Assembly: GCA_019637975.1 (NCBI GenBank)
Contig: JAHBUR010000021.1
Span: 17,355 to 81,354, forward strand
From: Bacteroidota bacterium
GTDB taxonomy: Bacteria > Bacteroidota > Ignavibacteria > UBA10030 > UBA6906
Direction of reading: 5' to 3'
DNA length: 64,000 nucleotides
Shown: positions 35,541 to 45,183 of the stretch, one piece after another
Layout of the letters: every line of letters starts with the position of its first letter
Numbering within the stretch: the stretch's first letter is position 1
Position numbers and translations under genes: made by a program
Notes under the pieces: model-generated
What the model was told of the DNA's origin: nothing
What the model saw: only the letters and a program-made list of their open reading frames with translations
Database searches by the model: none

Positions 35541-36709
35541 TGTCCGATCAATTCACGAACGATGTTCAAATATCGCCGAGCCATGATGTCCCAGTTGTAT
35601 ACCGCGTTGAAGGCCCGTAATCCGTCAATGCGTGATGCAATGAGATTTCTGTTTTGGTAGATGGATCGGATGACGTGTGCAAGCGCATCCGCATCATCCG
35701 GCTCGTAGAAGAAAGCCGATGACTCGTCAAAATAGCGCTCCAAAATCTTGAGACGCGGGACGATCGTCGGGATTTCCATCGCGGCGTACTCAAGCATTTT
35801 TACAGGCAGCATATAATTCTTCTTGTCTTCGGTATCACGACGATTTCCAATGATCCCGACGTGAACTCGTTGAAGTATCGCCGGCAGCATCTCGACATCG
35901 ACAAAGGGTTGCCATTCAATCATGCCGGAAACGCCCTTCCCGGCCGCCCGTTCTTGCATTTCCTGCAAATCGTCTCCCTCCCCAACGCAGAGAAACCGCA
36001 CATTGGGGCAGTCGTCTTTTACTTTGCCAAGGGCATCAACAATCAGAAAAATGCCGAGCCGTTTCGCGATTGTTCCGTGATACCCGAGCCAGAGATGCGC
36101 CCCATTCGGGGATTGCAGACGCGGCGTGAAGAGCTTCCCGTTCCCGACATTGTAGATAAGGTCTATTTTCTCTTCGGGGATGCCGTGACCCGAAAGCACT
36201 TCCTTGTGCATTCTGTTTGTGGTAATCACCTTGTCGGAACAGGCGGCGGAAAGCAGTTCTTCACCGACAAGGATTTTCACGGGCAGACTATCAAGCGAAT
36301 AATCAAACTTTGTTGCGTAGGCTTCCGGCATCGTGTCGTGAACGTCGAGGATGACTTTAGTGCCGGCAATCCTCAACGGCAGCGCCGCCAACGAGAGAAT
36401 ATCGGGCATGTTGTGAACATGAATAACGTCATACCGGCCGTGCAGCGAATGTGCCAACAACTTCCATCCTGCCAAGCAGAGAAAGAGCATTTGCCGTGCA
36501 AGATACCGGAGGGGACTTGAACCTTGATACTTGGTTGCAAGATTGTACACCGTCAGCCTGCCCGTTCCTTCCGTTCCGGCTTTTCTGCCGAGAGCGAATA
36601 CATCAACCGTTGCTCCGTCGTCAAGCAGCGCATCGACGTAGTTCTTGATGCGCGCATCGGTGAAGTAATGAGCATATGCCACCATGGCTATGCGAAGCGG
36701 ACGTTTCAT
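35537..36709 (-). CDS. Glycosyltransferase family 4
   Basis: A 390-residue GT-B enzyme. The N-terminal domain has AMVAYAHYFTDARIKNYVDAL, VIHVHNMPDIL and LDVHDTMPEA. The C-terminal domain has LIYNVGNGKLF, LGYHGTIAKRLGI, FLCVGEGDD and MLPVKMLEYAAMEIPTIVP, where the usual E-x7-E pair is reduced to one clear Glu. The ATG at 36709 has GGAAGG 8 nt upstream and overlaps the asnB TGA as ATGA; a GTG at 36727 is less likely. Confidence 0.91.
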   Translation of the reverse strand: MKRPLRIAMVAYAHYFTDARIKNYVDALLDDGATVDVFALGRKAGTEGTGRLTVYNLATKYQGSSPLRYLARQMLFLCLAGWKLLAHSLHGRYDVIHVHNMPDILSLAALPLRIAGTKVILDVHDTMPEAYATKFDYSLDSLPVKILVGEELLSAACSDKVITTNRMHKEVLSGHGIPEEKIDLIYNVGNGKLFTPRLQSPNGAHLWLGYHGTIAKRLGIFLIVDALGKVKDDCPNVRFLCVGEGDDLQEMQERAAGKGVSGMIEWQPFVDVEMLPAILQRVHVGIIGNRRDTEDKKNYMLPVKMLEYAAMEIPTIVPRLKILERYFDESSAFFYEPDDADALAHVIRSIYQNRNLIASRIDGLRAFNAVYNWDIMARRYLNIVRELIGQ

Positions 36710-38577
36710 ACGAACACCTTCCGCCACGCTTCAACAGAAAGCAGCAGAAAGAGAATCCTGTGATGATCGTACTTCCCGCTGTTGTGTTCTTGCTGCAGTT
36801 GTCCCACATACTCCGGATTGAGCATTGTCCGCGTCACGGAGTCGGGACTTGAGGTCAGGTCCGTCAGCAACGTGTCAAGGTGTTGTCCCATCCATACTCC
36901 CATTGCTTCGTTAAACCCGACTTTTCGGCGGTGGACAATATGTTGCGGCAACCACCGTTCACACGCTTTCTTGTGAACGACCTTGTTCTTAAAATCACGA
37001 ACTTTGAAATCGCCGGGGATTCGTTCGGCCACTCTCATCACTTCGAGATCCAGGAAGGGAACGCGCATTTCCACACCGGCAGCCATCGCCATCTTGTCGC
37101 CGCACAAGAGGAGATTATCGCTCAATGATGTACGGGCATCGATATACGCCATTTTCTCCAACGGCGATCCCAACGGTGCACGAGCAAGTTGTGAGCGGAC
37201 GTAATCCGATAAAACGTACGGATTGCTTTGCACAACAAAATCGGGGTTGAAAAGTCGGGTCCGCATATCCCGTGTTGTGATGCTGTATGTACTCAGGAAT
37301 TGATGAATCTCATCTGCCTGTGAGAGCCGATCTATCAACCGTCCCGGAGATTCATGCCGGAAGAATGGCCTGATCAGGCCACCAATCGCCCCTACGAATC
37401 CTGATGGAAGCCAACGCAAATAGGGTAGATACTGGGCAGCAAGGTGTCGACCATAGCCGGCAAAAGGTTCATCGGCACCCTGACCGCTGAGCAATACCTT
37501 CACTTTCTCGCGAGCAAGTTTGGCGACAAAGTAATACGCGGCGGCCGATTCATTGCCGATTGGCTCCTCAAGGTGCCACAGATACGAATTCATGAATGCC
37601 ACATAATCCGTCTCGCTCACGCGGCGGCTTGCAAAGTCTGCATCGTATTCGCGGGCTGCTTCACCGGCAACACTAACTTCATCATCACGATCTGCCGATC
37701 CCTCAAAGCCGATAGTGAACGTGTGTACATGATGCTGATGCTGACTCATCAATGCCAACAGGGTGTTGGAATCAACGCCGCCGCTCAGGGAAAGGCCAAT
37801 GGGCGTATCGCTGACCATTTGCCTGTGAACAGCTTCCGGGTATGCTTCAACAAGCTCCTCGACCCAGTCATCTTCCTTCTTGTGCCGGTCAATCACCGGA
37901 GCCTGATTCCAATAGCAGGACACATGCACTCCATCAGCATCAACCACCAAATAGGATGAAGGGGGGAGTTTCCTGATGCTCTTGAACAACGTCCACGGCG
38001 ACGGGGTGTGTCGGAACGTAAGACAAAAATGGAGGGCGTCGTAATCCAACGCACGCGGGATGTTCTTGTCGCACAGAATGGCCTTCATCTCAGACGCAAA
38101 ACTGAGCGTTTTGCCATTCTCGCAGTAATACAACGGCTTCACTCCGTAGTGGTCACGCGCCAGATAGAGCGAACGTTTTTTCTCATCCCAAATTGCAAAA
38201 GCAAAGATGCCGTTGAATTTTGTTGCGCAGGCGTTCCCCCATTCTTCGTACGCGTGAATGATAACCTCGGTATCACTCGCTGTTTTGAACCTGTGGCCGC
38301 GGGCCTTCAACTGCCCGCGCAACTCCCGGTAGTTGTAGATTTCACCGTTAAATGTGATCCACACTGTGCCGTCTTCGTTGCACATCGGCTGGTCGCCGGT
38401 GGCAAGGTCGATAATGGCGAGACGTCGATGCCCGAGGCCAAGCGTTTGATCGCTGGAAAAATAGAACCCTTCCCCGTCAGGACCCCGATGGCTCAGACTC
38501 ATCGTCATCCTCTCAACCAAGCCGCGGTTCACGGGCTCACGGGATTTGAAGGAGAATATGCCGGCAATACCGCACAT
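36706..38577 (-). CDS. asnB: Asparagine synthase (glutamine-hydrolysing), exopolysaccharide-type
   Basis: A 623-residue class II amidotransferase. The N-terminal glutaminase starts MCGIAGIF with Cys2 as nucleophile and has SHRGPDGEG and FNGEIYNYRELR. The synthetase half has the ATP pyrophosphatase loop SLSGGVDSNTLLAL and LSGQGADEPFAGYGRH. Such AsnB proteins inside polysaccharide clusters are thought to amidate uronic acids rather than make free asparagine. That would fit the WbpB-WbpE-WbpD-type uronic acid genes nearby, but it is inference. The ATG overlaps the upstream TAA (TAATG). Confidence 0.93.
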   Translation of the reverse strand: MCGIAGIFSFKSREPVNRGLVERMTMSLSHRGPDGEGFYFSSDQTLGLGHRRLAIIDLATGDQPMCNEDGTVWITFNGEIYNYRELRGQLKARGHRFKTASDTEVIIHAYEEWGNACATKFNGIFAFAIWDEKKRSLYLARDHYGVKPLYYCENGKTLSFASEMKAILCDKNIPRALDYDALHFCLTFRHTPSPWTLFKSIRKLPPSSYLVVDADGVHVSCYWNQAPVIDRHKKEDDWVEELVEAYPEAVHRQMVSDTPIGLSLSGGVDSNTLLALMSQHQHHVHTFTIGFEGSADRDDEVSVAGEAAREYDADFASRRVSETDYVAFMNSYLWHLEEPIGNESAAAYYFVAKLAREKVKVLLSGQGADEPFAGYGRHLAAQYLPYLRWLPSGFVGAIGGLIRPFFRHESPGRLIDRLSQADEIHQFLSTYSITTRDMRTRLFNPDFVVQSNPYVLSDYVRSQLARAPLGSPLEKMAYIDARTSLSDNLLLCGDKMAMAAGVEMRVPFLDLEVMRVAERIPGDFKVRDFKNKVVHKKACERWLPQHIVHRRKVGFNEAMGVWMGQHLDTLLTDLTSSPDSVTRTMLNPEYVGQLQQEHNSGKYDHHRILFLLLSVEAWRKVFV

Positions 38578-39818
38578 TAGCGTCTGACACTTTGTCTAAT
38601 TGGAAATGCAGTTCGTGACAATTGTTTTTCACTCTTGCGCGACCGGGCAGCTGCGACAACGTTCTCATAGATTCGTTCAAGGTTCCGGGTCTTTGCCTGC
38701 ACATCAAGTTCACGCGACGCACGACACGATGCTTCCCGGCCGAGCTTTCTCCGCATTTCCTCATCGTCGTACAATGCAAGAAGTGAACGGGTTATTCCCG
38801 CTACATCCTTTTCATTGAGCAGAATTCCGTGAACCCAGTCATGAATGACTTCGGGAATGCCCGCATGTTGTGTTGTCACAACAGGCAGTCCGGATGCCAT
38901 TGCTTCGACAATAGTTCCGGGAATTCCCTCCTTGTCGCCGCAGGCCTGCTTCGTGCTGAAGTGCACAAATACATCAGCATTTCTGTAGTACTCCAACAAT
39001 TTCGGATCGAGATGCGGAACATATCCTGCGAAATGCACACGATCCCGCACGCCTGATGCATGCACTATACGCGTACATTCATCCAGCATCGGGCCCCTGC
39101 CAACAAGCGTCAGGCGGGCATCAATATCCGGCCTTTGCTTTCTCAGTTCCGAAAATGAACGAATAAGGTAATGCTGCCCCTTCTTCGCCTCAAGACTTCC
39201 GACACAGAGGATGTTGAATGTTGGTTTGCGATTATATGTTCTTTGCTCAAAGAGGAATCGTGTTACATTGATGCCGTGGTAGTGTACGACGATCTTCTCC
39301 TCGGGGACTCCCTGTACAATTGCATCACGCTTCATATCTTCCGACATCGCGAGGAAGCAATCCATCGTATTGAATGTTCGCTTCAGATACTGACGACCGA
39401 GACCGCCGTACATCTTCGGAAAAGCCGAGATATCATACCCGTAAAGAGACACCACGGCAGGGATGCCTGCTCTCTTGTAGATTCGTGCAAAGAAGGCCGC
39501 ATCCACACCGAAGTGGAAGTGAAAGAGAGCCGGTTTGAAACCGGCAATCCACTCCGTCGCCGCAACCACTTCGTGATGAGTAAGTTTGCGCAGCCCAGAG
39601 TAGGCTATTTCGCCGACCGCTTTTCGAATCCCTTTTTCGTTCTCATCGATCACATACATGGGAGAAATGTCGAATTCCCTGTTGTCGCTGCGGTGATGGC
39701 ACAGAACCACCGGCCTGAACGTTTGAAGCGTAGCAATCTGATTGCCGACGAACGTCTCCGTCGGCGCAAGGTATCCACGGATGCCGTGAACAACAACCGG
39801 CTGTCCCGAGCCGTCCAT
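38577..39818 (-). CDS. Glycosyltransferase family 4 (WcaL-like)
   Basis: A 413-residue GT4 enzyme like colanic acid WcaL. The N-terminal part has GYLAPTETFVGNQI, LFHFHFGVDAAFFA and SLYGYDISAFP, marks of that subgroup. The C-terminal part has NILCVGSLEAKKGQHYLI, LVGRGPMLDE and GIPGTIVEAMASGLPVV with the E-x7-E motif. GAGG lies 8 nt before the ATG, which follows the previous stop by 3 bp. The last 20 residues are strongly basic. Confidence 0.93.
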   Translation of the reverse strand: MDGSGQPVVVHGIRGYLAPTETFVGNQIATLQTFRPVVLCHHRSDNREFDISPMYVIDENEKGIRKAVGEIAYSGLRKLTHHEVVAATEWIAGFKPALFHFHFGVDAAFFARIYKRAGIPAVVSLYGYDISAFPKMYGGLGRQYLKRTFNTMDCFLAMSEDMKRDAIVQGVPEEKIVVHYHGINVTRFLFEQRTYNRKPTFNILCVGSLEAKKGQHYLIRSFSELRKQRPDIDARLTLVGRGPMLDECTRIVHASGVRDRVHFAGYVPHLDPKLLEYYRNADVFVHFSTKQACGDKEGIPGTIVEAMASGLPVVTTQHAGIPEVIHDWVHGILLNEKDVAGITRSLLALYDDEEMRRKLGREASCRASRELDVQAKTRNLERIYENVVAAARSRKSEKQLSRTAFPIRQSVRR

Positions 39819-39821
39819 ACG

Positions 39822-41012
39822 TTATTCCCTCATCATTGTTCGGTAAACACTTACAGTCGCTGCGGCAACTGCTTCGGATGAATATGTGGCGAGGGCTTTT
39901 GCCCTGCCATTACGTGACAGTGAGTTCCGCAGATCTCCGGATCGCAAGACGTCAGTCATCAATCGTGCCAAAGAATGCACATCTCCACATTCGAAAAGAA
40001 GGCCGTCCGTCCCGTTGTTTATCATGTCGGGAATTCCCCCCACCTTCGACGCAATTACAGGAAGTCCGCTTGCCATTGATTCCGCAACGACCATCGGCGT
40101 ATTCTCTTGTACCGACGTCAAGACAAGCATTGCCGACTCGCGCATTAAAGCGGCAACGTCTTCTTGCGTACGCACGCCGAGGAACTCCACACCTGTGATA
40201 TGCGCATCACGAATGTATCGCCGGATCTCGCGTTCGTATTCTTTGTCCTGGGTTTCGCCGACAAGAGAGAGCGTAGCGTCGGGAAAGTCCCGGATGACAA
40301 TCTCGTGAGCCTTTATTGCATCGAGCGGGCGCTTGAGTCGTGTCAATGCTCCGACAAACAGCATACGCTGCAACTGGACGCCGCTCTGCGGCGATTCGAA
40401 AAACTTCGTTCGTACAGGATTCGTAATGTGATGCTTCTTCACACCGGCGGGCAGGAACCGATCCACATACGGGGAAATCGCAATAACCTCGTCGAATCGC
40501 TTCCGTATCCATTTCTCCAGAAGCGCATCCATTTGATGGCTCCAGTATTCGGGTCCCTCCCAGACACGCGATTCAACAGATTTGATGCCATGAACCGTAA
40601 ACACCTTACGACTCTGATGTGAGGTAATCGAAGCGACTGCAAGAGCCATATTGTCCTGGCAATGCACAATATCCGGTTGTAATTTCTTCAATTCGAAACG
40701 GGCATTCAGGATGTTCGGCAGCACATGCGGACGCGTAAACCACCGGTTTGGAATTGCAAGAAAGTGATACGTCATGCCGTTACGCGCCTCAACCGTATGC
40801 CGGGAAATCTCACGGCACAGCGTGAAAATGTGGAAATCGAATTCCTCAACGTACGACTGCAATCCTTCAAACAACCCCGCCGTCGCCGTTTCAACGCCCC
40901 CCGTAAACGTTTTGCCGTCGTAGGGATAGTTGGTGAGAATGGCAACTCTTGGCCGCCGAACCTGGCCCGATTTCATCATCGTTGTACATGAACTCTCAAG
41001 AACCTGAATCAC
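39822..41012 (-). CDS. Glycosyltransferase family 4
   Basis: A 396-residue GT-B enzyme. It has ILTNYPYDGKTFTGGVETATAGL, IVHCQDNMALAV and TVHGIKSVE in the first half, and MLFVGALTRLKRPLDAI, LSLVGETQD, and NTPMVVAESMASGLPVIAS with the E-x7-type motif in the second. The GTG at 41012 is well supported: AGGGG lies 8 nt upstream and it overlaps the previous TGA as GTGA. It is similar in layout to its upstream neighbour at 41009-42217, suggesting duplication. Confidence 0.92.
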   Translation of the reverse strand: MIQVLESSCTTMMKSGQVRRPRVAILTNYPYDGKTFTGGVETATAGLFEGLQSYVEEFDFHIFTLCREISRHTVEARNGMTYHFLAIPNRWFTRPHVLPNILNARFELKKLQPDIVHCQDNMALAVASITSHQSRKVFTVHGIKSVESRVWEGPEYWSHQMDALLEKWIRKRFDEVIAISPYVDRFLPAGVKKHHITNPVRTKFFESPQSGVQLQRMLFVGALTRLKRPLDAIKAHEIVIRDFPDATLSLVGETQDKEYEREIRRYIRDAHITGVEFLGVRTQEDVAALMRESAMLVLTSVQENTPMVVAESMASGLPVIASKVGGIPDMINNGTDGLLFECGDVHSLARLMTDVLRSGDLRNSLSRNGRAKALATYSSEAVAAATVSVYRTMMRE

Positions 41013-42217
41013 GTTTCAACCCCTGCCGGAATTTGTTCCACAACGGGCTCGGCATCCCCATGCCTCCCGGACAAAACGAGTCTGTATGCCCTGACGGTTT
41101 TCCCGGCAACATTCCGGGCGTTCCATTTTTTCAATGCTACATCCCGGGCATGTACTCCCATATTCATCCGCAGTTGCGGATCGTTCAAAAGCATGACGAC
41201 GCGATTGGCAAATTCCCGTTCGTCTTCCGATTCCACCAGAAATCCGCTGACGCCGTTCTCCACCATTTCACCAACAGAACCGACACGAGAGGCAACAACC
41301 GGTCTGCCGGCGGCAAACGCCTCCGCAATGGCAACAGGGAGATTCTCATACACCGAGAAAAGAACTGCTAGCGCGGCTCTGCTCATTAGTCCGGAAAGTT
41401 CCGAGGCCGTCAGACTGCCGTGAAAAACAATGTCGTTCCGCAAAGCCGGATCGACGGAGCGCATGACCTCTTCGTAATACTTTGTATCCGGCGCCGGACC
41501 GGCTATGTCGAGAATAGCATCGGGTACACCCTGTTTTACAAGGCGGAATGCACGAACAATCCCCGCAACATTCTTTCGTTCAATGATCAGACCGGAGAAC
41601 AGAATGCGTTTTGAGTCGGTAAGCGGCGGAGGCACATCAAAAAACTCCGAACGAATTGCATTCGGTATGGTCGCTATCGGCCCTTCCCTCTTTCCGGAAC
41701 AAAACTCCCGGTCGAACGCCGAAATGGAAATCACCACGCCGGCATTCCGGATGACACGGTTGATCAATTGTTTCGTGAGTCGGACGCGCAACGGTCCGAC
41801 AACCGGATTTCCCTTTTCTCGAAGTTCCGCCTCAAAGCTCCCAACACCGTGAATGGTAATGGCGCTCGGGTAGCCGAGTCGGGTCGCGACATCGCCATGA
41901 GTGTCTGTCCCTTGTCCGTGAACAATGTCCGGTCGAAATACCTTGGCAATTCTTTTTGCCTTCCGCATATCAACGATTGATCGTGTTGGCAAGGCGAGAT
42001 GTCGTTGCCCGGCAAGGTAGTGAACAACTAACTTGTCGTTCAACCTCACAATCTCGTCCTTCCATCTGTCCATTCGAAAATTGACCACGCATACCGCCTC
42101 GACGAGTTCCGAATCCGACAGTGCTGATGCAAGAATTTGCGCCGCAGATTCCACCCCGCCGCGAACATTTCCCATGTACGGGAAATCGGAAACAAGCAGT
42201 ATGCGCAGCGGCTTCAT
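41009..42217 (-). CDS. Glycosyltransferase family 4
   Basis: A 402-residue GT-B enzyme. It has ILLVSDFPYMGNVRGGVESAAQ, IVHGQGTDTHGDVA and TIHGVGSFEAE in the N-terminal domain, and RILFSGLIIERKNVAGIV, LDIAGPAPD and NLPVAIAEAFAAGRPVVAS in the C-terminal domain. The GGVESA...HG...E order is the same as in the next gene (39822-41012). Its ATG overlaps the upstream TGA as ATGA. Confidence 0.93.
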   Translation of the reverse strand: MKPLRILLVSDFPYMGNVRGGVESAAQILASALSDSELVEAVCVVNFRMDRWKDEIVRLNDKLVVHYLAGQRHLALPTRSIVDMRKAKRIAKVFRPDIVHGQGTDTHGDVATRLGYPSAITIHGVGSFEAELREKGNPVVGPLRVRLTKQLINRVIRNAGVVISISAFDREFCSGKREGPIATIPNAIRSEFFDVPPPLTDSKRILFSGLIIERKNVAGIVRAFRLVKQGVPDAILDIAGPAPDTKYYEEVMRSVDPALRNDIVFHGSLTASELSGLMSRAALAVLFSVYENLPVAIAEAFAAGRPVVASRVGSVGEMVENGVSGFLVESEDEREFANRVVMLLNDPQLRMNMGVHARDVALKKWNARNVAGKTVRAYRLVLSGRHGDAEPVVEQIPAGVET

Positions 42218-43599
42218 ACTTCCTGTTCCTTCAACAAGCGATTCTCACGGTAGATGTTGAAGATGAGTCCCAGACTGACAAAGAGCCAAGAATAGGCAAG
42301 AGAATAGAATCTCATGTCGATCAGAAAGGCGTTGACGCCGAACGAAATCAGCGTTCCGACGATGACAGCAACAATCAAGCGATCTTCGGCAGGCAATTCC
42401 CTGAACCGGATGCCCTTGGGACTCAAGTTGAAGTAGATAAACAGCAGATACGGAATTGTTCCGAGAATGCCGAGTTCCGCGAGAATCGTCAACACGGTAA
42501 CGTGCGAGGTATCCTTGACGATGTACACACCCCGTGCGTCGAACAAGTAGCGGTCTGAAAAATCATCGAATGTTCCCATTCCCCACCCGACAACCGGGCT
42601 GTCGGCAATCATGTGCAGGCTGGCCTGTGCCATCACAATGCGGAAGTTTGCATTTTCTTCCCCTGAAATCCGCTTCTGAACGTCGGGAGATACTGCCACA
42701 AGCACGCCAACAATCACAACCGACATTGCAACAAAGCCCGCAACCCGCAGCAACTTTGCCCCGACATCCTCACTCGTTTTGTACATGAGGTAGATGAACA
42801 TCACAATCGCGCCGAGCCACACCGAACGTGTAAAGGTCAGGAGATTCAACAGAATCAGAAACGGTATACTCGAGCGGAAGACAAGCTTCGAAACAAGACC
42901 GTACCGAAAAGCAAGATAGATGAAGCCAAACAACACCTGGAGAAACACTCCAAGAACGATCGGCGTACCGAGAGATCCGCTGATTCTTCGCATCGAGCCC
43001 ACGTCCACCCAATCAACCTTGGGATTCGGCGGGTACAATGTAGTGCCGCTTTGAATCTCATACATACTGAGCAGAACAACCTGCAACAGGTGAAACAGCG
43101 ATGCAAATGCCAGCATCTTGAACAAATTGGAGTCGACGTCAACATTCTTCGCAATCAGATACAGACAATAGGGCAACAGATAGATGAGATAGATGTTGCG
43201 GAGGTCATCGTACCGCCCTTTCGTGGCGTAGAGGGAAGAGACAATAGCATACCCGATGAATATCAGAATGACAACGTCTTCCTTCCCCCATATCAACTGT
43301 TTTCCCTTTTTGAAGTAGTAGAACAGCATCACTACCGTCATCACCGGGATGAAGTAGTTGTGGGAGAAATTGCTCGCGATGTTTGACGAATCCGCCGATG
43401 CCAGGGGAACAAAGTACGGGGCAAATAGAAACCAACCGATAAACAGAAGCCGGATGTCTTTCATTGCGGCGACACAAACAGAGGCCATACACACCACGGC
43501 GAGTACGTCCATATTCAGATCAAGCAACCGATAGAAGTACAAACCCGCGCTCAGCAGCGTGATAACAAGAATCATGATATGTGTCCGGTAGGATTGCAT
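42214..43599 (-). CDS. O-antigen ligase/polymerase family membrane protein
   Basis: A protein of about 461 residues with 11-12 hydrophobic segments. It belongs to the Wzy_C/WaaL superfamily. After a run of helices comes a periplasmic loop with LNLLTFTRSVWLGAIV and then NFRIVMAQASLHMIADSPVVGWGMGTF, the SPxxGxG region that marks the family, followed by DTSHVTVLTILAELGILG. It either polymerises repeat units or ligates a glycan to a lipid or protein. The start is unsure: the ATG at 43599 follows the flippase stop by 8 bp; the ATG at 43620 overlaps it. Confidence 0.85.
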   Translation of the reverse strand: MQSYRTHIMILVITLLSAGLYFYRLLDLNMDVLAVVCMASVCVAAMKDIRLLFIGWFLFAPYFVPLASADSSNIASNFSHNYFIPVMTVVMLFYYFKKGKQLIWGKEDVVILIFIGYAIVSSLYATKGRYDDLRNIYLIYLLPYCLYLIAKNVDVDSNLFKMLAFASLFHLLQVVLLSMYEIQSGTTLYPPNPKVDWVDVGSMRRISGSLGTPIVLGVFLQVLFGFIYLAFRYGLVSKLVFRSSIPFLILLNLLTFTRSVWLGAIVMFIYLMYKTSEDVGAKLLRVAGFVAMSVVIVGVLVAVSPDVQKRISGEENANFRIVMAQASLHMIADSPVVGWGMGTFDDFSDRYLFDARGVYIVKDTSHVTVLTILAELGILGTIPYLLFIYFNLSPKGIRFRELPAEDRLIVAVIVGTLISFGVNAFLIDMRFYSLAYSWLFVSLGLIFNIYRENRLLKEQEV

Positions 43600-43607
43600 G
43601 CTCGCGG

Positions 43608-45131
43608 CTATCCTGCCCATGGGTTTCGTGGAATCACAACCGCGAGCACTTCCTTAATCTCGCTCCTGGTGACAATTCGTGCCGCAATGAATCCGGCGCA
43701 CAGAAGGGCAACCAACCCGAGTTTGATCAGCACGTGGGCGAAAGAGACGGTTCCAAAATAGTATGCCCCGACAAATCCGACGCAGACGACGCAAAGCACA
43801 ATCAGATAGGCACGGCCCGGAAATGGTGAATGCGTGACGTACTTCGTCAAAACCCAACTTGATCCGAAGAGAATCACCTGTAACGCAATAAACGAGAGCG
43901 CTATACCCTCAAGCCCGAAGCGTGGAACGAGTGTGCTGAAAAGAGCGACCCCGCACGCTGCGCCGAAGGCGTACGCAGCCATCGTGTACGGGGTTTTCAG
44001 ATGCGCTGTCACCAAAGCAAAATTCACCATAATGAAAGGCGTGGAAATGACATATCCCGCCGACAGCATGATCAACAGAAAAAAGGCGCCGTCACTGAAC
44101 TCTTTGCCAAAAAGACCAAGCAGTTCCCTCGTGAACAAAATAATTACCAACGCAACAAATCCGCTACTCATTGCATTCAGACGTGAGAAGCGGGTGTAGG
44201 CCTCATCTGTTGGAAGACTTTTGCTGACGAGATTGCAGAAAGAAGGGTAGAATGATTTGTCGAATACCGAAGGAATCCAGGCCACAAACGCCGCAAACAC
44301 CGCAGCGGCGCGGAAATATCCGAGTTCCCTCAACCCCAACTCGCGAAGAATGAAAACGGGGGCCGCATTCAGAATGATGAAATTGAATAACGTGCCTATG
44401 TAAACGGACAGCGTAAATTTCCAGAACCCCGCTGGTAAAAACCAACTGTGCGACACGCCGTGAACCTTGATATTCTCTTTCCGCAGATAGCGAACGGCAA
44501 TGGCGAGCGCCAGAACGTTCGATAGCACAACGGCTGCAAAGATGTAATCGTATGAACCGGCACCTGATGTTGCCGTGACAAATCCAAGTCCCGCCATCAA
44601 CCCGATATTCACGAGATAGAACCATGAAACAGCATTCTGGGAAAACGCGAGTATCGTGACCTCCATCTCGGATTGCAGAATCGCCCAAATCAGCACTTGT
44701 GCAAGCAGAATCGGCACAAGTACTGTCAGATACATGCCGGTGGAAATATCCAATTCACTCCGAAAGACCAGTTGCAGCACGGAAGGAAACAGAAGGCAGA
44801 TTGCGAGAAAGCTCAGCCCGACAGCATACACGATAAGTGCATATGTCAGAACAAACTTCGGTTTCTGCCCGGCTGTAAGAGCCGGGAGATAGTTGACGAA
44901 AACGTTCGACGCACCGAAGACGAAAAAAGTCTGCACCATACTCACAATCAACATCAACAGGCTATAGAAGCCGAGAACCTCGGCTCCCATCCGTCCGAGT
45001 ACGACGTTGGTGAAGAAGCCGGCGACCAGTGCTGATGCAGAGAGATACAGCATCCACTTTGCGCCACTAAACGTGCGCGCGAGGATTTCTTCGCGTTGCG
45101 ACGATGAAGTTGTTGGAGAGCTGGAAATCAT
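43608..45131 (-). CDS. Polysaccharide flippase (Wzx/MVF superfamily)
   Basis: A 507-residue protein with about 14 hydrophobic segments. It begins with a polar Ser/Thr-rich tail of 18 residues, then FSGAKWMLYLSASALVAGFFTNVVLG and MGAEVLGFYSLLML. Later parts include ILRELGLRELGYFRAA and VPRFGLEGIALSFIA. It is the first gene after the promoter at 45260-45288 and probably flips the product of the three GT4 enzymes downstream. It is only distantly like the flippase at 20594-22006. Confidence 0.88.
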   Translation of the reverse strand: MISSSPTTSSSQREEILARTFSGAKWMLYLSASALVAGFFTNVVLGRMGAEVLGFYSLLMLIVSMVQTFFVFGASNVFVNYLPALTAGQKPKFVLTYALIVYAVGLSFLAICLLFPSVLQLVFRSELDISTGMYLTVLVPILLAQVLIWAILQSEMEVTILAFSQNAVSWFYLVNIGLMAGLGFVTATSGAGSYDYIFAAVVLSNVLALAIAVRYLRKENIKVHGVSHSWFLPAGFWKFTLSVYIGTLFNFIILNAAPVFILRELGLRELGYFRAAAVFAAFVAWIPSVFDKSFYPSFCNLVSKSLPTDEAYTRFSRLNAMSSGFVALVIILFTRELLGLFGKEFSDGAFFLLIMLSAGYVISTPFIMVNFALVTAHLKTPYTMAAYAFGAACGVALFSTLVPRFGLEGIALSFIALQVILFGSSWVLTKYVTHSPFPGRAYLIVLCVVCVGFVGAYYFGTVSFAHVLIKLGLVALLCAGFIAARIVTRSEIKEVLAVVIPRNPWAG

Positions 45132-45183
45132 TCGGCCCGCATTAAAGTGGAAAACGGTGATTCTGTTTCATGGTTTCCCCTGA

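Noticed and set aside
33354..39818. Exosortase (PEP-CTERM) locus, suggested by asnB, FemAB-like, deacetylase and GT4 genes together
   Set aside because: No exosortase or PEP-CTERM protein is in the window; the only sorted protein has a T9SS domain.
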